Positions 25,458-33,478 of a stretch of 64,000 nucleotides of DNA are shown in pieces; the stretch's first letter is position 1, and each line of letters begins with the position of its first letter. The position numbers were made by a program, and so were the translations under genes. The DNA is from Streptomyces zaomyceticus (lineage in GTDB: Bacteria; Actinomycetota; Actinomycetes; Streptomycetales; Streptomycetaceae): positions 124,001 through 188,000 of the forward strand of contig NZ_BNBZ01000011.1 in NCBI RefSeq assembly GCF_014656215.1, read 5' to 3'. The notes under the pieces are model-generated. The model worked only from the letters and a program-made list of their open reading frames with translations. It made no database searches and was not told the DNA's origin.

Positions 25458-26665
25458 TGCTGCGCCGCCTCGATCTCGATCCGGAAGGTCTCGTACACAT
25501 GGGCGACCGCGGCCTCGGCCTGCTCGGCGGTGTCCGCCCGCAGGAAGACCAGGCCGCTGGCGGCGGCGGAGTTGAGCCGCTCCGGCACGGTCTCGCCGAC
25601 CTGACGGAGCATCTTCACGTCGACGACCGACGGCAGGGCCAGCAGCTCCTCGGCCCCGGTCATGGAGACGATCCGGCCGGGCGTCAGCGGCAGATAGCAG
25701 TGCGCCGTCACCCCCTGCTCCGGAACACGGTCCAGCTTCGGGTCGAGGCCGAGGGCGAGCATCAGGCAGGACTGCCACACGTCGACCCCGGTGTGCAGCG
25801 CCAGGGCGTCCGGGATACCGCCGCCGGCCGGCCGGCAGGCGATCTCGCCGGCGACCAGGCCGTCCTCGGTGCCGAAGAACTCCATGTGGGTGACGCCGTC
25901 GGTGAGTCCGAGAGCGGCGACCGCCCCGGCGTGCAGCTCCTCCATCCGCGCACGCACCGGATCCCCGGCCGGCAGCGTCATCGAACCGAAGGTCGCGCCG
26001 TGGTCGAGGACCGGCACCAGATAGCGGGAGGAGGCGGCGAACACGACCTCGCCGTCCACCACCAGCCCGTCGCAGTGGTACTCGGTGGTCATCTCCACGA
26101 ACTTCTCGACGACCAGCGGAACGCGCAGCGCACGGATCGGGTCGGCCTCCGGCGAGGCGCGGAACGCCTCGAACTCCTCCGCCGAACCGAGCACGCGGAC
26201 GTCGATGGAGCCCCCGCCGATCATGGGCTTGACCACCACCGGCCAGCCGAGCTCGACGGCCGCCCCGGCCACCTGGTCCAGGCCGTGGGCCGGCCGGAAG
26301 TCCGCCACCGGCAGCCCAGCCCGGCTCATCAGCACCTTCATGGCGTACTTGCTGGAGAAGGCGTGGGCGACCTCGGAGCCGGTGCCGGGGATGCCGAAGT
26401 AGGTCCGGACATAGCCCGTCTGGGCCTGGCCGAGCTCGAACGGGGCGAAGATCCGGTCGATACGACGCTCCCGCAGCACCCGCAGGACCTCGAGCCGCAG
26501 AGCCTCCGGATCCTGCACGTCGTCGATGAGACGGACGTCGACCTCGGGGCCGTACCGCTGCGCGTGACCGGGCTCGGTGATCACTGTGAGGTGACCGATC
26601 TCCGGAGCCGTGCGGACGCGGTCGGGAAGGAGGTTCTTCTTGACGTGGACGAGAAGTACGTTCAT
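25454..26665 (-). CDS. ATP-grasp amide ligase, copy B2
   Basis: 403-residue paralogue of ligase B1. Landmarks are 'FSSKYAMKVLM', the ATP lysine in 'WPVVVKPMIGGGSI', 'LVVEKFVEM', 'THMEFFG' and 'GEIACRPAGGG'. It has diverged from B1 more evenly than A2 has from A1, apart from short nearly identical patches. ATG 26665 carries the same CCGGGTGAAAGG leader. It follows the bicupin gene by 97 bp. Its place among the chorismate-derived genes suggests that B2/A2 may use the ring-cleavage product while B1/A1 use another acid, but this is inference. Confidence 0.88.
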   Translation of the reverse strand: MNVLLVHVKKNLLPDRVRTAPEIGHLTVITEPGHAQRYGPEVDVRLIDDVQDPEALRLEVLRVLRERRIDRIFAPFELGQAQTGYVRTYFGIPGTGSEVAHAFSSKYAMKVLMSRAGLPVADFRPAHGLDQVAGAAVELGWPVVVKPMIGGGSIDVRVLGSAEEFEAFRASPEADPIRALRVPLVVEKFVEMTTEYHCDGLVVDGEVVFAASSRYLVPVLDHGATFGSMTLPAGDPVRARMEELHAGAVAALGLTDGVTHMEFFGTEDGLVAGEIACRPAGGGIPDALALHTGVDVWQSCLMLALGLDPKLDRVPEQGVTAHCYLPLTPGRIVSMTGAEELLALPSVVDVKMLRQVGETVPERLNSAAASGLVFLRADTAEQAEAAVAHVYETFRIEIEAAQQ

Positions 26666-26762
26666 CGCTGATGGCCTTTCACCCGGCGATGGCCGGGCCG
26701 TGGGGGGTTGGTCTCGTGCCGGATCGCGCCGGCCGCTTCCGTTCGTGCGGTGCGGGGCCCGG

Positions 26763-27791
26763 TCATTCCGGCCGCGCGCCCGTGCGCTCCTCGCGCCACA
26801 GACCGAGGGCCCGCTGCGCCGCCTGGTCGGAGTAGCTCATGAGCACCGACTCCTCGTCGGCCTCGTGACGCACCCACGACCAGCTCGGCACGACCACGAC
26901 GTCCCCGGCCCGCCAGTCGAAGACCTGATCGCCGATGCGGGTGCGGCCGCGCCCCTCGATCGCGATCAGCACGGTCGCGTCGGTGGAGCGGTACGGGGCG
27001 GAGGTCCAGCCCGAGGGGAGGAGCTGCGCCCAGGCCGACATGGTCGAGAGGACGTCACCGCCGGTGAGCGGGTTGGTGTAGGCCACCTTGACGCCGTGCC
27101 AGGGGTCCGGGTCGGAGTCCTTCGCGAGCCGGGCGAGGACCTCGCGGGTGCGGGAGTAGGGGTAGGAGGCGATCGGGGACGCGCCCCCGCTGGGCCGGCT
27201 GCCCACCGGGAGCAGACCGGCGCCGTAGCGGTTCAGGGAGTCCCCGTCGGGGCGGGTCACCGCGCGCGCCGCTTCCGTCGAGCGCTCCAGGAAGGAGGCG
27301 TCGAAGAAGCCGACCACCGGGATGTCGAGGGCGTCCAGCCAGATCGTCGGGCCGTCCCCGTCGCTGCCGTGGTCGTGCCAGGTCATCGGCGGGGTGAGCA
27401 CCAGGTCACCGGTCTCCATGGTGACCCGCTCCCCGTCGACGACGGAGTAGGCGCCGCTTCCTTCGACGATGATGCGCAGTGCCGACTGGCTGTGCCGGTG
27501 GCTCGGGGCGACCTCGCCCGGAAGCACCAGCTGCATGCCGGCGTAGAGGGAGGTCGTGACCTTGGAGCTGCCGGGCAGGCCCGGGTTCTCGAGGATCAGT
27601 ACCCGCCGCTCGGCCTCCTCGGCGGTGATGACCTCACCGGCCGCGAGCAGCTCGGGCCGGACGTCCGTGTAGCGCCAGCGGTGGGCGCGGCAGTCGCTGC
27701 GCGGCTGGGGGGTGATCAGGTGGGAGAGACGGGTCCACAAGGCGGCGAGATGGTGGTCGCCTATGCGGTCGTAGTACGCGTCGAGGCTCAT
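26763..27791 (-). CDS. Gentisate 1,2-dioxygenase-like bicupin
   Basis: 342-residue bicupin with the Fe(II) site of gentisate dioxygenases: H98 and H100 in 'PSHRHSQSALR' and H139 in 'MTWHDHG'. A second cupin (about 245-325, 'GRTRIGDQVFDWRAGDVVVVPSW') lacks the metal ligands, as is usual. These enzymes cleave gentisate between C1 and C2 to maleylpyruvate. ATG 27791 has AGGA 8 bases upstream. The gene lies directly after a flavin hydroxylase that would make gentisate. No maleylpyruvate isomerase or hydrolase gene is nearby, so the ring-opened product may be used for synthesis instead of degraded. Salicylate or hydroxynaphthoate cleavage is possible. Confidence 0.84.
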   Translation of the reverse strand: MSLDAYYDRIGDHHLAALWTRLSHLITPQPRSDCRAHRWRYTDVRPELLAAGEVITAEEAERRVLILENPGLPGSSKVTTSLYAGMQLVLPGEVAPSHRHSQSALRIIVEGSGAYSVVDGERVTMETGDLVLTPPMTWHDHGSDGDGPTIWLDALDIPVVGFFDASFLERSTEAARAVTRPDGDSLNRYGAGLLPVGSRPSGGASPIASYPYSRTREVLARLAKDSDPDPWHGVKVAYTNPLTGGDVLSTMSAWAQLLPSGWTSAPYRSTDATVLIAIEGRGRTRIGDQVFDWRAGDVVVVPSWSWVRHEADEESVLMSYSDQAAQRALGLWREERTGARPE

Positions 27792-27837
27792 CGGCTGTTC
27801 CTGTAGGGAGATGTCGTGAGGGATGTCCGGCCGGAGC

Positions 27838-28998
27838 TCAGTGCTCGTACAGCCAGGACATCTCGTGGTGCAGGGCGGACTCGTCGAGCGCGGCGAGCAT
27901 GCTGTCGCGGGCCTCGGCTTCCTGTCCCTGGGGGTGGTAGAGCTCCTTGCCGAGGCGGCGGGAGACGGTCTGCACCCGAGCGGTACGGTCCCGGCGGTCC
28001 GCGACGTACCGGGCGAAGGCCTCGGTCGGGTCGGCGGACCCGCCCTCGACGTGGCCGCTCAGCGAGGCGGCGTCCTCCAGCGCCATGCAGGCGCCCTGGG
28101 CCGCGTACTGGAGCATCGGGTGGGCCGCGTCACCGAGCAGCACCACACGGCCGTCCTGCCAGTTCCGCAGCGGCGGCCGGTCGCACAGCACCCAGCGGCG
28201 CCAGTCGCTGCCGGCCTCCACCAGCGAGCGGGCCCCGGGGCCCACCGCCGCGAACTGCCGGGCGACCTCGTCGGCGCCGACCGGCTCGCCCGCGACGGCC
28301 TCGGTGGCGCCGCTGTCGCAGGTGATGACGGCGTTGTAGAAGGCGCCACCGACCAACGGGTAGTGCACCAGATGGCACTTGGGGCCCGCCCAGAGCATCG
28401 CGGCGGGTTTGCGCAGTGCCTCGGGCATGCGGTCGCTCGGGATGAGGGAGCGGTAGGTGACGTGCCCGGACACCGTGGGCGGTCCGTCACCGGCGAGCTG
28501 CCGCCGGACGGCGGAGTGCAGCCCGTCCGCGCCGACGAGGGCGGCTCCGGTCAGGGACTCACCGCCGGCGAGGAACACCCGTACGCCGTCGCCGTCCTGC
28601 TCGTACCGCTCCACGGCGCGGCCCGGCCGCAGTGTGATGCCGACGGAGCGGCACGCCTCCAGCAGGGCGCGGTGCAGCTCGCCGCGGTGCACCACCGCGT
28701 ACGGGGCACCGAACCGGTTCCGGAATCGCTCACCCAGGGACAGCTGGGCCAGCACGCCCCCGCCCACCGCGTCCAGGAGACGCAGCTCCTCGATGAACAC
28801 GGCGCACTGATAGGGAAGTTCACCGATGCCCAGCCGGGACATCGCCCGGAAGGCGTTCGGGCCCAGCTGGATTCCGGCACCCAGCTCGCGGAACTGCTCG
28901 CTGCGCTCCAGCACCACGACCCGGCGGCCCGCCCGGGCCAGGCCCAGGGCGGCGGCGAGTCCGCCGATGCCGCCGCCCGCGACGATCACGGGAGTCAT
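27838..28998 (-). CDS. FAD monooxygenase, 3-hydroxybenzoate 6-hydroxylase-like
   Basis: 386-residue class A flavoprotein hydroxylase. 'VAGGGIGGLAAALGLA' (5-20) binds FAD, 'GADGLHSAVR' is the conserved DG motif, and 'LLGDAAHPMLQYAAQG' is the second FAD motif with the His-Pro typical of salicylate and 3-hydroxybenzoate hydroxylases. It would add a para hydroxyl to 3-hydroxybenzoate using NADH and O2, giving gentisate. Its ATG overlaps the aminotransferase stop (ATGA, 28995-28998). Placement between a chorismatase and a gentisate-dioxygenase-like gene makes this assignment strong, though salicylate hydroxylase activity is an alternative. Confidence 0.87.
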   Translation of the reverse strand: MTPVIVAGGGIGGLAAALGLARAGRRVVVLERSEQFRELGAGIQLGPNAFRAMSRLGIGELPYQCAVFIEELRLLDAVGGGVLAQLSLGERFRNRFGAPYAVVHRGELHRALLEACRSVGITLRPGRAVERYEQDGDGVRVFLAGGESLTGAALVGADGLHSAVRRQLAGDGPPTVSGHVTYRSLIPSDRMPEALRKPAAMLWAGPKCHLVHYPLVGGAFYNAVITCDSGATEAVAGEPVGADEVARQFAAVGPGARSLVEAGSDWRRWVLCDRPPLRNWQDGRVVLLGDAAHPMLQYAAQGACMALEDAASLSGHVEGGSADPTEAFARYVADRRDRTARVQTVSRRLGKELYHPQGQEAEARDSMLAALDESALHHEMSWLYEH

Positions 28999-30221
28999 TC
29001 CGCCACCACCCCGATCTCCCGGAGCACCGGCACCAGCCGGGTCAGCGCGGCGGCCGTCTCCCGGGCGCCGTGCACCATGGCGAGCCGCAGATGGCCCTTC
29101 CCGGGGTGCGAACCGTCCCAGCCCTCGGGACCCAGATAGCTGCCGGGAACACCGCGCACCGCGGCGTCCCGCCACGCCCGCACGGCGGCCTCCTCGTCGT
29201 CGCGGACCCTCAGCCAGAGGAACATTCCGGCCTCGGGCCTGCGGTACCCCGGAACACCCGAGAGCACCTCGTCGGCGGCGGCGAAGGTGTCCCGGTAGCT
29301 CTCCCGCACCGCCTTGACGTGGGTCTCGTCGGCGAGCAGTTCGGCCGCGGCGGCGAGGTTCGGAAGCGGGGTGGTGCCGCCGATGTAGGAACGGAGTGCG
29401 ATGAAGTCGGCGATCAGCGCACGGTCCCCTGCGACGACACCGGTCCGCAGACCGGCCGAGCTGGAGCGCTTGGAGAGGGAGTTGACGACCAGGACGTTGC
29501 GGAACGGGTCGCCCTCGCCCTCCCGGTGCATGTCCTGGCAGACCCGCAGCGCTCCCGTGGGCTCCTCGCCCAGGTAGATCTCCGAGTAGCACTCGTCGAC
29601 GGCCAGGATGAAGCCGTACGTCCGGGCCAGGGTGATCGCCCGGCGCAGATAGCCGGGCGGGGCGACGGCACCCTCGGGGTTGCTCGGGGTGCAGAGGATC
29701 AGCATGGCGGTGCGCGGACCGCGGTCCTCGTCGATCAGGTCGAGGTCCGGCAGATAGCCGTGCGCGGCCTCGGCGGGCATGTTGAAGGCCTGCAGTCCGC
29801 ACAGCGCGGCGGCCGCCCGGTAGGGCGCGTAGTGCGGGGTGGGCATGGCGAGCAGGCGCCGGGAGCCGTCGGTGGCGTCGGCGAGCAGCCCCAGCTGGAA
29901 GAGCGCCTCACGGGCTCCGGAGGTGGGGAACACCGCGTCCAGGCCCACGGCACCCGGCGTCAGGCCGAACCGGGTTTCGAGCCACTCGGCCGCGGCGCGG
30001 CGGAACCACTCCGGGCCCTGGTTCGGCGGGTACTTGCCCAGGAGGTCCTGGCGGGCGCCCAGGGCGTCGCTCAGCCAGGACGGCGGAGCGAAGCGGGGTT
30101 CACCGATGGTGAGGTCGAGCGGGGTCCCGCCGCAGGAGGGGGTGATGCCCTCGAGGAGCGCGGCGATCCGCGGGAAGGGATGCGTGCCCAGCGCGGGCAC
30201 GGCCGGGTTGGTGGAGATCAC
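28995..30221 (-). CDS. PLP aminotransferase class I/II, DapC-like
   Basis: 408-residue fold-type I aminotransferase resembling succinyl-diaminopimelate aminotransferase. 'NSLSKRSSSAGLRTG' holds the PLP lysine, 'DECYSEIY' the pyridine-binding aspartate and tyrosine, and 'MLILCTPSNPEGAV' the asparagine. The start is GTG 30221. DapC-type enzymes transaminate seven-carbon dicarboxylates, and maleylpyruvate, the expected product of the neighbouring dioxygenase, is a seven-carbon diketo diacid. Coupling to the hydroxylase by ATGA supports one pathway. The donor and exact keto position are unknown. Confidence 0.86.
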   Translation of the reverse strand: MISTNPAVPALGTHPFPRIAALLEGITPSCGGTPLDLTIGEPRFAPPSWLSDALGARQDLLGKYPPNQGPEWFRRAAAEWLETRFGLTPGAVGLDAVFPTSGAREALFQLGLLADATDGSRRLLAMPTPHYAPYRAAAALCGLQAFNMPAEAAHGYLPDLDLIDEDRGPRTAMLILCTPSNPEGAVAPPGYLRRAITLARTYGFILAVDECYSEIYLGEEPTGALRVCQDMHREGEGDPFRNVLVVNSLSKRSSSAGLRTGVVAGDRALIADFIALRSYIGGTTPLPNLAAAAELLADETHVKAVRESYRDTFAAADEVLSGVPGYRRPEAGMFLWLRVRDDEEAAVRAWRDAAVRGVPGSYLGPEGWDGSHPGKGHLRLAMVHGARETAAALTRLVPVLREIGVVAE

Positions 30222-30314
30222 GAGTCAGTCGGTCTTTCGTCGGAAGAGACGGGAGAACGGGTGGGACGGCCGGAACGGCTCCGGAAGGCTCCGGAACGCC
30301 GGCTCCGGTGGGCG

Positions 30315-31334
30315 TCAGTACGCCGGCGCCGGAACGATCCCCTCGATCTCCACCAACAGGTCGTCCCGGCAGATGTCCACGTTCAGGAAGACCACGTGCG
30401 TCTGCGGCGGGAAGCCGCCCGCGCACGCCTCGCGTACGGCCGGCAGGTGCTCCTCGTGCCGCACGTACGCCTTGACCCAGCGCAGGTCCTTGAGGTCGTG
30501 ACCGCCCTCCAGGCCGCCGTTCGCCAGATTGCCGGAGCTCACCAGGTGCGCGATGTTCTCCAGGGACAGCTCGCACTGGGCAACGATGTCACCCGCGTGC
30601 AGCGTCTCGTGCCCCGTGATGCTCGCGGTGCCGGAGACATAGACCGCGCCACGCGTCTCGTCGCCGCCCGCGGTGACGAGCCTGGTCGCCCGCGCGAAGC
30701 TCGGCGACTTGGGGCCGTACTGCGGCGGGTACTCGAACGCGGGGACCTGGCGGCGGTTCTCGATGTTCTGCGTCGCCCCTGTGCGGGAGGCGAGGAAGAA
30801 GAAGGAGACGCCGCCGCTGCGGGACCCGATTCCGGTGGCCGCCGGCATGCAGTGGACACGGTCGGGCTTGGCCTCGAAGGCCTCGGCGCGGCCGAAGCAG
30901 AAGTCCCGGTAGATCTCCAGGCCTTCGGCGTTGTCCTCGTTGATCCCGCCGATGAAGTTCCACATCCGGAACACATGGCGGTAGTCCAGCCGGTCCATCA
31001 GCTCGAACGCGGCCTCGTAGGCCTCCCGGGTCTGCTCCCGGTACGTTCCGCTCTCGGGGATGCGGCCCGCGCAGAACAGATACTCGCCGTCGTGTGCGTA
31101 GACGAGTCCGCGGTGCTCGCCGCTCTGCGCGGGAGCGTCCGTCGTCCATATCTCCGTGAAGTGGTCGAACCCTGGTGAGGCCATGTGCAGGCCCAGCTCA
31201 GGTGCCCCGTCGCGTACGGCGGGAGCGGTGGACGCGTCGCCGAACACGACACGGCCGAGGATGTGTCTGCCCCCGGGGGGACCGGCCTGCTCGTTCTCGT
31301 ACTGGAACATGCAGTCGATCTGATTGTTCGTCAT
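30315..31334 (-). CDS. Chorismatase, 3-hydroxybenzoate-forming type (Hyg5-like)
   Basis: 339-residue member of the FkbO/Hyg5/XanB2 family, which splits chorismate into pyruvate and a hydroxybenzoate or dihydrodiol. 'FRMWNFIGGIN', 'GLEIYRDFCFGR', 'MPAATGIGS', 'QNIENRRQVPAFEYP' and 'YVSGTASITGHET' are family signatures. Cys322 and Glu329 in 'DICRDDLLVEIEG' line up by eye with the Cys327/Glu334 pair I recall in Hyg5, which makes 3-hydroxybenzoate rather than the diol. ATG 31334 has GAAGAG upstream. First gene of the second leftward operon, heading a set that could run from 3-hydroxybenzoate to gentisate and beyond. Confidence 0.87.
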   Translation of the reverse strand: MTNNQIDCMFQYENEQAGPPGGRHILGRVVFGDASTAPAVRDGAPELGLHMASPGFDHFTEIWTTDAPAQSGEHRGLVYAHDGEYLFCAGRIPESGTYREQTREAYEAAFELMDRLDYRHVFRMWNFIGGINEDNAEGLEIYRDFCFGRAEAFEAKPDRVHCMPAATGIGSRSGGVSFFFLASRTGATQNIENRRQVPAFEYPPQYGPKSPSFARATRLVTAGGDETRGAVYVSGTASITGHETLHAGDIVAQCELSLENIAHLVSSGNLANGGLEGGHDLKDLRWVKAYVRHEEHLPAVREACAGGFPPQTHVVFLNVDICRDDLLVEIEGIVPAPAY

Positions 31335-31480
31335 TGTGCTCTTCTCGACGCCGGCCGCGGGGGTCTTCCCGCGAGGCCGGACATGGTCAGGGTGGTGCAC
31401 CGGACCGACGACACCTGGTCGTTGCGCTGCCCTCGTGGGGCGATGCGCACGGTGGAAGGTCCGGGAACATGTGGGGAGTG

Positions 31481-31513
31481 CGGGTGAGCGGGCGGTCTGT
31501 TCCCGCTCACCCG
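31481..31513 (-). terminator. Hairpin between dapA-like gene and chorismatase operon
   Basis: Perfect 12-bp inverted repeat, CGGGTGAGCGGG and CCCGCTCACCCG, with a 9-base loop, starting 28 bases after the dapA-like stop. It implies that the chorismatase operon has its own promoter within 31335-31480. Confidence 0.65.
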
Positions 31514-31541
31514 TCGCTGGTGGTGCGGCCGTACGCCGTCC

Positions 31542-32441
31542 TTACGGAGCGAGCTCCTCGAAGGCGCTCAGCGCACCGGCCACGGCTTCGGGTCCGGCAG
31601 GCAGCAGCGGCAGCCGGAGCCCGGCCGAGGGGATACGGCCCTGGGCGTGGAGCACACCCTTGATGACCGCGGGGTTCGGCTCGGTGAACAGTGCGGCGGA
31701 GAGCCGCGAGAGCCGGTGGCCGAGTGCCGCGGCCGTGACCGCGTCACCCGAGTGCCAGGCCCTGACCAGCTCGGCGAAGGAGCCGACGGCCAGGTGGGCC
31801 GAGGCCAGGATGCCGCCGTGGGCGCCCATGGCCAGCAGGGGGGAGAAGAAGGCGTCGTCTCCCGCCATCACGGCGAAGTCGTCCGGCAGGTCGGCCATCA
31901 GCTCCACCGTCTCGCCGGTGATCCCGCCCGTCGCGTACTTCACCCCCGCGATTCCGGGCAGTCGGCCCAGGAGGCGCAGTGCGGACGCGCTGAGGTCCTG
32001 TCCCGTGCGGTACGGGATGTGGTAGATCACGATCGGGACGGGGGAGGCGGCCGCCAGCTCCGTGAAGTGCGCGATCACGCCCGCTTCGGAGGGGCGCGTG
32101 AAGTACGGCACGAGCGTCAGCGCGGCGACCGCCTCGGGCACCGCCTTGAGGGCGACGAGCGCCTCCACGCTGGCCGCGGTGTCGTTGCTGCCGGCCCCGA
32201 TCATGAGGGGTGCGCCGTGCTCGCGGCAGACCCCGGCGACCACGTCGACGATGCGCGCCTTCTCGCCGGCGGTCAGGGTCGCCACCTCGGCGGTCGTCCC
32301 GAGCGCCACGAGACCGGCTGCCCCGCCGGCGAGGAGTTCGTGCGCCAGTGTTTCCAGTGACGTCACATCAACTTCACCTGAACCGGTGAACGGTGTGATG
32401 AGCGGGACGTGAACCCCGCTCGAAAGCTTGCTTCTTCCCAT
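31542..32441 (-). CDS. Dihydrodipicolinate-synthase family lyase (DapA-like)
   Basis: 299-residue (beta/alpha)8 class I aldolase. K168 in 'IAGVKYATG' forms the pyruvate Schiff base, Y140 is the catalytic tyrosine, T49-T50 form the proton relay in 'LGTTAEVATL', and R145 in 'IPYRTGQ' corresponds to the arginine that binds the aldehyde substrate in true dihydrodipicolinate synthase. The enzyme joins pyruvate to an aldehyde, classically aspartate semialdehyde, to start a DAP-like C7 skeleton. It is transcribed away from a LysR gene 71 bp upstream, the standard arrangement for a regulated target. It may be cluster-linked or a nearby catabolic gene. Confidence 0.84.
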   Translation of the reverse strand: MGRSKLSSGVHVPLITPFTGSGEVDVTSLETLAHELLAGGAAGLVALGTTAEVATLTAGEKARIVDVVAGVCREHGAPLMIGAGSNDTAASVEALVALKAVPEAVAALTLVPYFTRPSEAGVIAHFTELAAASPVPIVIYHIPYRTGQDLSASALRLLGRLPGIAGVKYATGGITGETVELMADLPDDFAVMAGDDAFFSPLLAMGAHGGILASAHLAVGSFAELVRAWHSGDAVTAAALGHRLSRLSAALFTEPNPAVIKGVLHAQGRIPSAGLRLPLLPAGPEAVAGALSAFEELAP

Positions 32442-32480
32442 GGATTTGATCTTTGCCCGACTTCCCCGACGCGTCCATCA

Positions 32481-32492
32481 GTCATTCCTGAC
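32481..32492. promoter_or_regulatory. Candidate LysR operator
   Basis: GTCA-TTCC-TGAC palindrome in the 71-bp gap between the divergent dapA-like and LysR genes, where LysR proteins usually bind. A TAAGCT sequence at 32501-32506 could be the -10 of the LysR gene, putting its transcript start near the ATG at 32513. Confidence 0.45.
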
Positions 32493-32512
32493 GTGCGCCG
32501 TAAGCTGGGCTG

Positions 32513-33433
32513 ATGCTCAACCTGCACCAACTTCGTCTCCTGCGTGAGCTCGCCCATAGAGGGACGATCGCCGCGGTTGCCGACGTACTCGCCTACACCC
32601 CCTCGGCCGTTTCGCAGCAGCTTTCGGCGCTGGAACGGAAGACGGGCGTGAGCCTTCTCGAGCGGACCGGCCGTCGTGTGGTCCTCACCCCCGCCGGGGT
32701 GAATCTGGTCCGCCACGCCGAGGTGATCCTGGAGCACCTGGAAGCGGCCGAGGCCGAACTGATGGAGAGCAAGGGGGTGGCCGGCCCGCTCCGCGTGGGC
32801 ATCTACCCGTCGGCCGCCGGCTCCCTGTCCGGCAGCATCTTCACGGCCCTGCGCAGGTCCCATCCCCGGCTGGAACTGTGGGTTCAGGAGATCGATCCCT
32901 CCGACGCCTCCAACGCCCTGCGCGGAGGCCAGCTGGACCTGGCGCTGCTCCACTCCTACGAGGGGCTGCTGCCTCCGGTGGAGCCGGGCGTCCACAGCAC
33001 ACCGATCTTCGCGGAGCGCATGCTCCTGGCCGCCCCGGCCGATCCGTCGGCGCTCGGCTGGACGGTCCACGAGACGGACGATCCGGTACGCAAGTGGCAG
33101 GACGTGCCGTGGATCCTGCCCGCACCGGGGACCCTGTGCCACACCGTGGTGACGAGGCTGTGCGAGACCAACGGCTTCCACGTCTCCTCGTGGCACCGCG
33201 TGGACGACTACCACACCACCCTGGGGCTGGTCGCCGCGGGAGCGGGCGTGGCCATAGTGCCCGAGCTGAGCGCGCAGGTCGTGCCCCCGGGCGCGACGGT
33301 GACGCCGCTTCCGCTGCTGCGGCGCAGCTCGGTCGCCTTCCGTGTCGGCGGGTCGGCCAAGCCCGCCATCAGCGCCTTCATCGAGGCCCTCCGCGAAGCA
33401 CTGCCCGAGGGGCTGGCGACGGCGGACGTGTGA
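32513..33433 (+). CDS. LysR-family transcriptional regulator
   Basis: 306-residue regulator with an N-terminal winged helix-turn-helix ('LAYTPSAVSQQLSALERKTG', about 26-45) and a periplasmic-binding-like effector domain from about residue 90. It is divergent from the dapA-like gene and probably controls it, activating in response to a small acid or amino acid. Whether it also controls the chorismatase operon is open, since a terminator separates the two. No strong Shine-Dalgarno sequence precedes ATG 32513. Confidence 0.88.
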   Translation: MLNLHQLRLLRELAHRGTIAAVADVLAYTPSAVSQQLSALERKTGVSLLERTGRRVVLTPAGVNLVRHAEVILEHLEAAEAELMESKGVAGPLRVGIYPSAAGSLSGSIFTALRRSHPRLELWVQEIDPSDASNALRGGQLDLALLHSYEGLLPPVEPGVHSTPIFAERMLLAAPADPSALGWTVHETDDPVRKWQDVPWILPAPGTLCHTVVTRLCETNGFHVSSWHRVDDYHTTLGLVAAGAGVAIVPELSAQVVPPGATVTPLPLLRRSSVAFRVGGSAKPAISAFIEALREALPEGLATADV

Positions 33434-33478
33434 GGCCGCGCCGGCGTCCGCCGGGCCGGGTACCGGACCTCGTCCCCG

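Noticed and set aside
26763..31334. A simple 3-hydroxybenzoate/gentisate catabolic operon
   Set aside because: It has a chorismatase and a DAHP synthase that make the substrate, is interleaved with ligases and an exporter, and lacks maleylpyruvate isomerase and fumarylpyruvate hydrolase.
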